From a virus, in IMG/VR virus record IMGVR_UViG_3300047550_002271, positions 1 through 20,171 of that record: a DNA stretch of 20,171 nucleotides. One strand, given 5' to 3'. A program made the translations under genes and the position numbers. This document shows, piece after piece, positions 14,325 through 19,250 of the stretch. The notes below the pieces were generated by a model. The model ran no database searches. It was not told where the DNA came from and was given only the letters and a program-made list of their open reading frames with translations. Positions within the stretch are counted from its first letter, which is position 1. Each line of letters opens with the position of its first letter.

Positions 14325-15323
14325 TTAAATTGTTTCTTCTTCTTCTTCGGTTACTCCGAATCGTTTGGCCTGTTCTACTATCTGATTGAAGTTGTAGCCA
14401 GCATCCTCAATCTCCTTGCGTACCTCCTCGTTCTTCTTGGTGATGTTCTCACCCTTGGCGTATCGGGCAACTACGCGAGTCCACCGGGCAACCTGTGACT
14501 TGACTGAGTCTGAGTAGTCGCGTGGTTCATCGAAGTCGTATAGGTGCTTGAGGTAGTTTGAATACTCGATGCCGAAGTTCTTCTTGAACTTGCCATCCTC
14601 CACTACGATGTGTTTCTCAAGCGGGGGCAGAGTGTTGGCTGTGAAGTAGTGGGTGATTCCCGCAAGGTCTGCGAGGTACTCCTGTTCGAGATCAGCAGAA
14701 GGCTCGTACTGGAAGCACATCATCCGGAGGTCGTCCTTGCAGATGTATACTAACTCTCCATTCAGTCCAAGCCCCTTCATGTAGTGGAACAGCTGAAGCC
14801 TGTGGTGTTTAATCGGCTTCTCAGTTTTCTCCATCATGTCCATCACGAAGGATGAGCAGGACTTAATTTCGAGTACTTTCTTTTCCAATTCCTTGTCACC
14901 AAACTTCTCGTATAGTTTCTCTGCGATGTACAGGGAGGATGCTTGGATGGATTCCGGCAGATGGGATGAGGTGATGTCTTGCTTGGCACGTTCGATGTCA
15001 ATCTTGCCTCCGGCTAAGAAGTCCAATCGACCCGATACCTTGAGCATGTTAGGGTACTCGACCATCACACGTTCTTGGGTATTGTTGATGAGTCCTGCAC
15101 GTTCGAGAACGTAGCGTACTACCCACTCGACAAGGTTACCCGCCTCAAACTTGCGAAGGCTTCGCATATTCGGTGGGTTGGTAGGTGTGACGGCTTTCAT
15201 CTTCAGATACCGGTCAACTAGTGGCTGTCCGATTTCTGACGCGTAGCAGTAGTCGCGTGGCTCTAGGGCACGCTGTTGGGAATAAACGCATTCATTCCAT
15301 AGCTGTTGTAGGTTCCAATTCAT
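14325..15323 (-). CDS. PD-(D/E)XK exonuclease (RecB/Cas4-like)
   Basis: 332 aa. The catalytic series is visible: E60/E66 in KFEAGNLVEWVV, D101 in VSGRLDFL, E152-x-K154 in VLEIKSCSS, then Q177 and Y181 in HRLQLFHYMKG, the motif set of RecB-type PD-(D/E)XK nucleases. No C-terminal cysteine set for an iron-sulfur cluster is obvious, so Cas4 proper is unlikely. Such phage enzymes resect DNA for recombination, often with a single-strand annealing protein; the NinB-like and NinG genes downstream fit. The C-terminal region (residues ~250-325) is highly charged and ends in an acidic tail (TEEEEETI). The leader is ATATATAACAAC, with no Shine-Dalgarno sequence. Confidence 0.85.
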   Translation of the reverse strand: MNWNLQQLWNECVYSQQRALEPRDYCYASEIGQPLVDRYLKMKAVTPTNPPNMRSLRKFEAGNLVEWVVRYVLERAGLINNTQERVMVEYPNMLKVSGRLDFLAGGKIDIERAKQDITSSHLPESIQASSLYIAEKLYEKFGDKELEKKVLEIKSCSSFVMDMMEKTEKPIKHHRLQLFHYMKGLGLNGELVYICKDDLRMMCFQYEPSADLEQEYLADLAGITHYFTANTLPPLEKHIVVEDGKFKKNFGIEYSNYLKHLYDFDEPRDYSDSVKSQVARWTRVVARYAKGENITKKNEEVRKEIEDAGYNFNQIVEQAKRFGVTEEEEETI

Positions 15324-15327
15324 GTTG

Positions 15328-15558
15328 TTATATATTAAAGAATTTCTTTATTGTTTTAGCTGTCTCTTCGTCAAACCATACTGCAAGATTTTCTACAAAG
15401 GTTTCGATGTAGTTATACTTCATCGAGTTGATGTCTTTAATCTTGCTGAATATGTCTTTGGCCTGTTTTAGTTGGCCGTTGAAATAACTTTCTACCAAGT
15501 ATCGGTATAGTTCGTTTTCGCTTGATAGGCCATAGCCTTGATAAATTTGTTCAATGTT
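15328..15558 (-). CDS. Hypothetical 76-aa helical protein
   Basis: Starts at the Met at 15558 (MNIEQIYQGYGLSSENELYR); an open frame extends further upstream to 15756 but overlaps the 15575-15781 gene and has atypical composition, so it is not part of the gene. Almost entirely helical (LVESYFNGQLKQAKDIFSKI; FVENLAVWFDEETAKTIKKFF). Family not recognised. The leader has repeated AAC (AAAACAACAACACCA) before the ATG. It ends 4 nt before the nuclease start codon, so the two are probably on one transcript. Confidence 0.65.
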   Translation of the reverse strand, partial: NIEQIYQGYGLSSENELYRYLVESYFNGQLKQAKDIFSKIKDINSMKYNYIETFVENLAVWFDEETAKTIKKFFNI

Positions 15559-15574
15559 CATTGGTGTTGTTGTT

Positions 15575-15781
15575 TTAGATTTCTGATTTGTGTCTTTGGA
15601 TGTCGAAAAATGTCTGTCTGATTTGGGGCGGGATGTCTCGCAGTTTCCTGCCACGCGACCTGTAGTCTGCCGTGCCCCTGCCGATGTACTTAATTGTCCT
15701 GCCGGTGTAACTAATGGCGTAAATGTCACGTGAATTGGTAACCATTTCGTAGCCATCTTTGAGTTTGAATAGTGTTGCCAT
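15575..15781 (-). CDS. Hypothetical 68-aa basic protein
   Basis: Family not recognised. The N-terminal half is beta-like (TLFKLKDGYEMVTNSRDIYAISYTG) and the C-terminal half is basic (RGTADYRSRGRKLRDIPPQI). It directly follows a TATATTTG element, with only 8 nt between the element and the ATG, so it is probably the first gene of the transcript that carries the nuclease, NinB-like and NinG genes. The small size, basic charge and first position would suit a regulator, which is inference. Confidence 0.65.
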   Translation of the reverse strand: MATLFKLKDGYEMVTNSRDIYAISYTGRTIKYIGRGTADYRSRGRKLRDIPPQIRQTFFDIQRHKSEI

Positions 15782-15789
15782 TGCTTTTA

Positions 15790-15797
15790 CAAATATA
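15790..15797 (-). promoter_or_regulatory. -7 element (TATATTTG) for the recombination gene cluster
   Basis: TATATTTG on the - strand, 8 nt before the ATG at 15781. No TTG at the expected -33 distance. It is one of three -7 elements within 8 nt of a start codon in this window. Confidence 0.45.
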
Positions 15798-15829
15798 GTG
15801 TAAGATGTTGATTGCCCTATTGTTTATTG

Positions 15830-16150
15830 TTAATTAAGGCTAATTAGTTCCTCTTGGAACACCTCTGCAAGCACGTCTGCGAGGTCTTCCTCCTCCGATC
15901 GGGAGAGTAGTCTCCGGAATGCGCGAGCCTCGACCCACCATATGTTGTCGGTCTTCTCGTCATTGGTTCTGCATACAGGACATTGGGTAAACGGCCTGTC
16001 AGATTTCAATCCTATGTCCACAAGTATGATGCATCCACAGCCATTCCTTTGCAGGCTTATAGCTGTGAACACATCGCCCTTTTTGTATATACCCTGTGAG
16101 TGGTCTTTGATTGCGACAATGTCGTCGCCTGCCCTGTAGTCTAGTATCAT
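15830..16150 (-). CDS. Hypothetical protein with four-cysteine zinc-ribbon-like motif
   Basis: 106 aa. Cysteines C38, C40, C57 and C60 (NGCGCIILVDIGL and QCPVCRTN) could bind one zinc. The opening (YRAGDDIVAIKDHSQGIYKKGDVF) is a small beta barrel-like pattern I know from Bacteroidota phage proteins (GD.V.....G...KG..Y, CGC...VDVG, C..C, W....F), function unknown. The C terminus is an acidic helix (SEEEDLADVLAEVFQEELI). Its ATG overlaps the stop of a 22-codon gene (ATGA at 16147-16150). Confidence 0.7.
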   Translation of the reverse strand: MILDYRAGDDIVAIKDHSQGIYKKGDVFTAISLQRNGCGCIILVDIGLKSDRPFTQCPVCRTNDEKTDNIWWVEARAFRRLLSRSEEEDLADVLAEVFQEELISLN

Positions 16151-16215
16151 TTGTCAATGTCTTTTAGGAGCCACATCATGAGGGTGAATGCTAGGTAGTC
16201 AATTACGCGTCTCAT
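16147..16215 (-). CDS. 22-residue hydrophobic microprotein
   Basis: Reads MRRVIDYLAFTLMMWLLKDID plus K, then TGA. Basic start (MRR), a hydrophobic helix (YLAFTLMMWLL) and a charged end, so a single short membrane-associated helix. It fills the gap between two genes exactly, with ATGA overlaps at both ends (16212-16215 and 16147-16150). This is why I take it as real despite its size: otherwise the coupling chain would be broken. Function unknown; alternatives are a leader peptide that couples translation. Confidence 0.5.
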   Translation of the reverse strand: MRRVIDYLAFTLMMWLLKDIDK

Positions 16216-16562
16216 ATCTTAACAATTCTGTCTATTAGTTGACGCACCTCTTTGTACTGCTCTTCGAATTCTTCGAAGTCAGTTTCTGCGTAGTCTGAGA
16301 ATCGCAGTTTGATTGCGTGGATTGTGTCTTCCAATTCCTCCATGGTTGGATTCATTTGGTTGACATCAATGCTCGGAGAGCCAGCGTACCGGTGAACCCT
16401 CACGTCGTATCCATCGTCGGTAATCATTCCGTAAGTCCACGAGCCGTGGTTGCGGTACTTAAACGTAAATGCCTCCACAATAGGGGTAGTTTCTTCCTCG
16501 CCATAGTGTCCGTCGTCCCAAGGGTTGGACAATTTCCAAGCGTCATATCCTTGTATGTTCAT
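16212..16562 (-). CDS. Hypothetical 116-aa acidic protein
   Basis: Starts at the Met at 16562 (MNIQGYDAWKLSNPWDDGHY). The 51 residues of open frame further upstream are Arg-rich and overlap the next gene, so they are excluded. 'YDAWKLSNPWDD' is a typical opening of small phage proteins of unknown function. A beta stretch follows (VEAFTFKYRNHGSWTYGMIT; DDGYDVRVHRYAG), then a long acidic helix (EELEDTIHAIKLRFSDY; FEEFEEQYKEVRQLIDRIV). Coupled by ATGA to both neighbours. Confidence 0.65.
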   Translation of the reverse strand: MNIQGYDAWKLSNPWDDGHYGEEETTPIVEAFTFKYRNHGSWTYGMITDDGYDVRVHRYAGSPSIDVNQMNPTMEELEDTIHAIKLRFSDYAETDFEEFEEQYKEVRQLIDRIVKI

Positions 16563-16831
16563 TGGTCTTTGCGTATTAGGTTTATAAATATTGGCATCTG
16601 ATTTATGGCCTCGGCAATGTCGTGTTGAATTTCCGGAATGTCCATGTAGTTGAACGACTCGAGCGCGGCAGACTCGTCTAGCAGGTCCACGTTGTGCAGG
16701 TCTACGTAATAGCACCCGTTGTCCTCGTCGTAGTAGACGTTGGCGTTTAGCGTCTGATTGCGCTGCTGTTTACAGGTGTCGTTAATCCATTCGGCAAAGC
16801 CCCAATGGTTGAATTGCGTGATGTCTTTCAT
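16559..16831 (-). CDS. Hypothetical 90-aa protein
   Basis: Starts at the Met at 16831 (MKDITQFNHWGFAEWINDTC), which follows the ACACAAC leader; the frame is open to 16879 but that extension contains a GC-rich hairpin and is not likely coding. A short helix is followed by a beta pair (LNANVYYDEDNGCYYVDLHNVDLL) and a C-terminal helix (IPEIQHDIAEAINQMPIFINLI). Family not recognised. It overlaps the next gene by ATGA (16559-16562). Confidence 0.6.
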   Translation of the reverse strand: MKDITQFNHWGFAEWINDTCKQQRNQTLNANVYYDEDNGCYYVDLHNVDLLDESAALESFNYMDIPEIQHDIAEAINQMPIFINLIRKDQ

Positions 16832-16850
16832 GTTGTTGTGTTGTTTAAAT

Positions 16851-16885
16851 GCGGGGGCAATATACGTACCGCATACCACCCCCGC
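16851..16885 (-). other. GC-rich hairpin in the leader of the 90-aa gene
   Basis: GCGGGGG and CCCCCGC (16885-16879 with 16857-16851 on the - strand) form a 7-bp GC stem with a 21-nt loop, 20 nt before the ATG at 16831. No T-run follows. It may be a partial terminator, an RNA-stability element or a translation control hairpin. Confidence 0.45.
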
Positions 16886-16898
16886 TTGTTAATGAGTG

Positions 16899-17084
16899 TT
16901 AATAAGCCCAACCGCAGTTTCGGTTTGGTGCGCTAGTCCAATTCTCGGGCGTCTTGGTTGGCGCGTGCGGCCGGCATGAGCCGCGTTGTGTTGAGCATGA
17001 TGCGAGAAGCATGGCTGCCACCGCTAACACGACAAGCACCGCCATGATGTTGTCGTACCTTCTGAGTTTTTCCTGTCTGTCCAT
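16899..17084 (-). CDS. Small lipoprotein or membrane protein
   Basis: 61 aa. Basic start (MDRQEKLRRYDN), hydrophobic core (IMAVLVVLAVAAMLLAS) and lipobox LLASC with Cys30 as the probable lipidated residue. The 31-residue mature part has several prolines and two more cysteines (C37, C57) and ends NRNCGWAY. This resembles small Bacteroidota lipoproteins (SCSTQR...C). An Rz1-like outer-membrane spanin is possible from the size and Pro content, though the gene is not next to an Rz-like partner. The leader AAACACAACAAC precedes the ATG. Confidence 0.6.
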   Translation of the reverse strand: MDRQEKLRRYDNIMAVLVVLAVAAMLLASCSTQRGSCRPHAPTKTPENWTSAPNRNCGWAY

Positions 17085-17094
17085 GTTGTTGTGT

Positions 17095-17328
17095 TTATTG
17101 TACTAGTTCATATTGAGCGTTACGATTACTTTTTGATTTGTAAACGGGTAGCTTTGTTTTGAAGAATTGTTGGATTTTATACACGTTCATCCATTGAACG
17201 TGTTCGTAATAGCCGTGATTACTTTTTATGTAGAGTGTCCACATATTTTCATTCGACCAATCGCTTGTGTCCTTTACTGCCTTGAGGTTGCCTTCTACAA
17301 CCTCGAATGGTTTGATTCCGTTGTTCAT
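17095..17328 (-). CDS. Hypothetical 77-aa protein
   Basis: Family not recognised. Predicted beta-rich and compact: GIKPFEVVEGNLKAVKDTSDW, MWTLYIKSNHGYYEHVQWMNV, then a short helix (IQQFFKTKLP) and a basic tail (YKSKSNRNAQ). No export or metal motif. Leader AATAACAACAAC before the ATG; the next gene starts 10 nt after its stop. Confidence 0.6.
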   Translation of the reverse strand: MNNGIKPFEVVEGNLKAVKDTSDWSNENMWTLYIKSNHGYYEHVQWMNVYKIQQFFKTKLPVYKSKSNRNAQYELVQ

Positions 17329-17335
17329 GTTGTTG

Positions 17336-17566
17336 TTATTTTAAGAAGTCGTTGTATTGAAATGTTCCTGTCTTGATGTACTGCATGGCCTCGGCCTCGT
17401 ACGCGTACTGAATCGTGGTGTCGGGCAGGAAGAGGGTGTACATCGATCTGCCGGTATCCTCGTCCTCGCCTTCGTAAACGATTGTGCCTTCGTCCTGCAT
17501 TTCCTTGAAGCGCGTCTCGGCGCAGTGCTGTGCGACCACCATGGCCGCGAAGAATAGTATTTTCAT
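17336..17566 (-). CDS. Hypothetical 76-aa protein with hydrophobic N terminus
   Basis: Begins MKILFFAAMVVAQHC, a short hydrophobic segment that could be a weak signal or anchor, followed by an acidic soluble part (EGTIVYEGEDEDTGRSMYTL; TTIQYAYEAEAMQYIKTG). Family not recognised. Leader AAACACAACAACGAA before the ATG. Envelope or periplasm location is possible but uncertain. Confidence 0.55.
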   Translation of the reverse strand: MKILFFAAMVVAQHCAETRFKEMQDEGTIVYEGEDEDTGRSMYTLFLPDTTIQYAYEAEAMQYIKTGTFQYNDFLK

Positions 17567-17579
17567 TTCGTTGTTGTGT

Positions 17580-17753
17580 TTAGTAGTTGTCGTTGTACTT
17601 GATTATTGAATTGAGGTCTTCGTCATCCATCCATCGTTCGATGAGGACGAGCATACCTTCCGTGCCTAGCTGCTGGAGCAGGGCGTTGTACTGCTTAGTT
17701 AATTCGGGGTCATGGCTAACCTTGCCGCTGATTCCCATGTACTCTTGGTTCAT
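17580..17753 (-). CDS. Hypothetical 57-aa acidic protein
   Basis: Read directly: starts MNQEYMGISGKVSHDPELTK, continues through LLQQLGTEGMLVLIERWMDDED and ends IIKYNDNY. Acidic, mostly helical, no export signal. It fills the 17567-17754 gap with a normal leader (TTAACAACGAATACTAAC) and ends 13 nt before the next start. Family not recognised. Confidence 0.55.
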   Translation of the reverse strand: MNQEYMGISGKVSHDPELTKQYNALLQQLGTEGMLVLIERWMDDEDLNSIIKYNDNY

Positions 17754-17754
17754 G

Positions 17755-17904
17755 TTAGTATTCGTTGTTAAGGTGTTTGATTTCGTCCTCGCTTAGATAG
17801 ATACGGATGCCGTTCTCTAATTTTATGGAGGTTAAGTCGACCTCGATAATTTTGAGGCCTATCAGTTCTTTTGCCGTGCAGGCACTTAGATGTGTGTTAA
17901 TCAT
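17755..17904 (-). CDS. Hypothetical 49-aa protein
   Basis: Read directly: starts MINTHLSACTAKELIGLKII, continues EVDLTSIKLENGIRIYLSED and ends EIKHLNNEY. The pattern of short beta strands (LKIIEVDLTSIKLENGIRIYL) resembles a tiny beta sheet domain as found in phage regulators of unknown role. Leader AAACAACACAGCAAA. Its stop is one base from the next gene's ATG. Confidence 0.55.
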   Translation of the reverse strand: MINTHLSACTAKELIGLKIIEVDLTSIKLENGIRIYLSEDEIKHLNNEY

Positions 17905-17917
17905 TTTGCTGTGTTGT

Positions 17918-18085
17918 TTAGTGTGTTGGGTATGTTCCGTAGATTGCTTTATAGCAGCTGTCGCATTCGAGGTCGCTGCCGTCGGTTTGCTGTACGCACT
18001 CGTGCAGCAGTACTTCCTTGTCTAGGGAAGAGCCGAGCCACAGCATTGCTGTGACTACGGCCATGAATAGCATTGCTCTTTTCAT
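17918..18085 (-). CDS. Small exported protein with three cysteines
   Basis: Read directly: 55 aa, MKRAMLFMAVVTAMLWLGSS as signal or anchor, then a polar part with C30, C41 and C44 (HECVQQTDGSDLECDSCYKA) ending YGTYPTH. The basic start and 15-residue hydrophobic core suggest Sec export, with possible disulfide or metal binding by CxxC. Family not recognised. The leader has the A/C-rich form AAACACAGCAA. Confidence 0.55.
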   Translation of the reverse strand: MKRAMLFMAVVTAMLWLGSSLDKEVLLHECVQQTDGSDLECDSCYKAIYGTYPTH

Positions 18086-18094
18086 TTGCTGTGT

Positions 18095-18331
18095 TTAAAA
18101 GGGTTGGTATTGTGTATCGTCGCTGTCCTCGTCATCGACTGACAGCTCTATCATGAAGTCGTGCCCATGGCCGCCGCCGTAGTAGGTGCCTTCCATGGGG
18201 TTTTCTCGTACCTCGTACGAGCGCTCGTCGCACATTTCATTGAAGAGGGTGTAGGCCTTGGTGTAGCCGCTGATTTCCCTGTCGTACACAACCTCTCCCG
18301 AGGTCATGCGCGTCATTGTGATTCTATACAT
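18095..18331 (-). CDS. Hypothetical 78-aa protein
   Basis: Starts MYRITMTRMTSGEVVYDREI, with the following aromatic-helical segment GYTKAYTLFNEMCDERSYEV and a Gly/His-rich stretch (YYGGGHGHDFMIEL) that could bind metal, then an acidic tail (VDDEDSDDTQ). The 'tyrosine helix' pattern resembles small phage proteins of unknown role in which a short beta hairpin precedes a helix. Leader ACACAACACAACA. Family not recognised. Confidence 0.6.
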   Translation of the reverse strand: MYRITMTRMTSGEVVYDREISGYTKAYTLFNEMCDERSYEVRENPMEGTYYGGGHGHDFMIELSVDDEDSDDTQYQPF

Positions 18332-18349
18332 TGTTGTGTTGTGTATGGT

Positions 18350-18604
18350 TTATAAATCGATTTCGTATCCATAGCCTCTAGCCTTTAGAGCTCTGTTAAC
18401 GGCCTTGCGGATGTGGTAGCGGGGCTCGGTGAGAACTACCTCGCCGTGCCTCTCTTTGAGGGCATCTAGCAGGCTCATTAGCTTGGCGTCTAGCTCATGC
18501 TCGGTGATAAACTTGTCTCCATTGATGCGCTCAACTAGGGCATCGACTAGACGTTGGCAGGCTATATCGCCTGCCGTCGTGTACATTTCGAATCTTGGGT
18601 TCAT
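18350..18604 (-). CDS. Hypothetical 84-aa helical protein
   Basis: Mostly helical and charged: CQRLVDALVERINGDKFI, EHELDAKLMSLLDALKERHG and RYHIRKAVNRALKARGYG. Family not recognised. The 5' leader (AATAAACACAACAAC) is identical to that of the 61-aa lipoprotein gene over 20 bases including the ATG region. The repeated helix pattern could suit a protein-binding or DNA-binding factor, without further support. Confidence 0.6.
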   Translation of the reverse strand: MNPRFEMYTTAGDIACQRLVDALVERINGDKFITEHELDAKLMSLLDALKERHGEVVLTEPRYHIRKAVNRALKARGYGYEIDL

Positions 18605-18614
18605 GTTGTTGTGT

Positions 18615-18917
18615 TTATTGTTTCCAAAATAGGTTGCTGCTCATGTCGACGGGTACCTTGCCGGCATTGGTACACTCGTACCATACGCCGTCGTGCTTCT
18701 CATACCATTCGCCCTCGTCTTCCCAATCCCATTCGGTGTAGCAGTAGGCGCCGTCATCGTACGCCTCGTCGAGGTCGGCGTAGCCAATCTCGTTAGCGTA
18801 ATTGATTGCGTCACCTTCATCGATGAAGTACATGAGGTTCTCTTCGAACAGGTAGCCCTCGTTCATGCCCTCGTTTGTTGCGCTGCATATGCGAGCGAAT
18901 CTTTCAGTGTTACTCAT
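18615..18917 (-). CDS. Small acidic conserved phage protein
   Basis: 100 aa, very acidic and aromatic. The opening RFARICSATNEGMNEGYLF, then MYFIDEGDAINYANEIGYAD, DDGAYCYTEWDWEDEGEWYE follows a pattern I know from short proteins of many marine and gut phages (C...N.GMNEGY, A..YA...G, YYTEW); function not established. It may mimic nucleic acid charge, as acidic phage proteins sometimes do, which is inference. Its ATG overlaps the upstream gene by 8 nt (ATGAGTAA at 18910-18917). Confidence 0.65.
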   Translation of the reverse strand: MSNTERFARICSATNEGMNEGYLFEENLMYFIDEGDAINYANEIGYADLDEAYDDGAYCYTEWDWEDEGEWYEKHDGVWYECTNAGKVPVDMSSNLFWKQ

Positions 18918-19164
18918 GACTGTAAATTGATTTTAGTGTGTAGTAATCGTATGCGCTCTCGTCGTACATGGCGTCTAGACTAGCCTCTTCGAGGTAGAAG
19001 CGCTCGACCTCTTTGCCGTAGTAGACGCGCATAACAAAGTCATGCAGGCTAGGGAAGATGATTGCCTCGCCATCTTTGATGAATACATGGATAGCGTTGC
19101 CGTTGTTGTCGTGGCGGACCTCGTACGATTCGTCCGCCTTGCTTAGGTGTTCGTTGTGTAACAT
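18910..19164 (-). CDS. Hypothetical 84-aa protein, first gene after the ribozyme
   Basis: Acidic, with beta character at the start (YEVRHDNNGNAIHVFIKDGE) and helix and aromatic residues later (FVMRVYYGKEVERFYLEEAS; YDESAYDYYTLKSIYSHE). Family not recognised. Its leader is set by the hammerhead ribozyme cleavage site at 19187/19186, which leaves 22 nt before the ATG. Part of that leader pairs with the end of the upstream gene in the uncut fold. It ends with an 8-nt overlap into the next gene. Confidence 0.6.
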   Translation of the reverse strand: MLHNEHLSKADESYEVRHDNNGNAIHVFIKDGEAIIFPSLHDFVMRVYYGKEVERFYLEEASLDAMYDESAYDYYTLKSIYSHE

Positions 19165-19167
19165 GGT

Positions 19168-19250
19168 ATTGTATGTTGTTGGTAAAGACTACAGGCTGTC
19201 ACCCTGTAGTTTCGTCTATTGAAGACTCGTCAGTTTACCTAGGCTACAAT
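19168..19250 (-). ncRNA. Hammerhead self-cleaving ribozyme (type I topology)
   Basis: Read on the - strand. Stem I: GGTAAA (19239-19234) with TTTACC (19186-19181). Core CTGACGA (19233-19227). Stem II: GTCT (19226-19223), loop TCAAT, AGAC (19217-19214). Core GAAA (19213-19210). Stem III: CTACAGG (19209-19203), 7-nt loop, CCTGTAG (19195-19189). Then TC (19188-19187), completing a GUC triplet with cleavage after 19187. All invariant nucleotides of the hammerhead (CUGANGA, GAAA, UH) and the closing pairs are present. An outer stem I helix, ATTGTA (19250-19245) with TACAAT (19173-19168), leaves an internal loop (GCCTA / AACAACA) suited to contact loop II. The 5' strand of stem I begins in the stop codon of the DUF932 gene. 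Activity is inferred; the structure is seen. Confidence 0.9.

Noticed and set aside
14325-15323. Cas4 identity, and hence a CRISPR-related system
   Set aside because: No iron-sulfur cysteine set, no cas genes and no repeat-spacer array in the window; a phage recombination nuclease fits better.
15559-15756. N-terminal extension of the 76-aa gene
   Set aside because: Lies almost wholly inside the 68-aa gene in another frame and is low in plausible structure.
16562-16715. Arg-rich N-terminal extension of the 116-aa gene
   Set aside because: Overlaps the coupled upstream gene and has shadow-frame composition; the inner Met with an ATGA overlap is the likely start.
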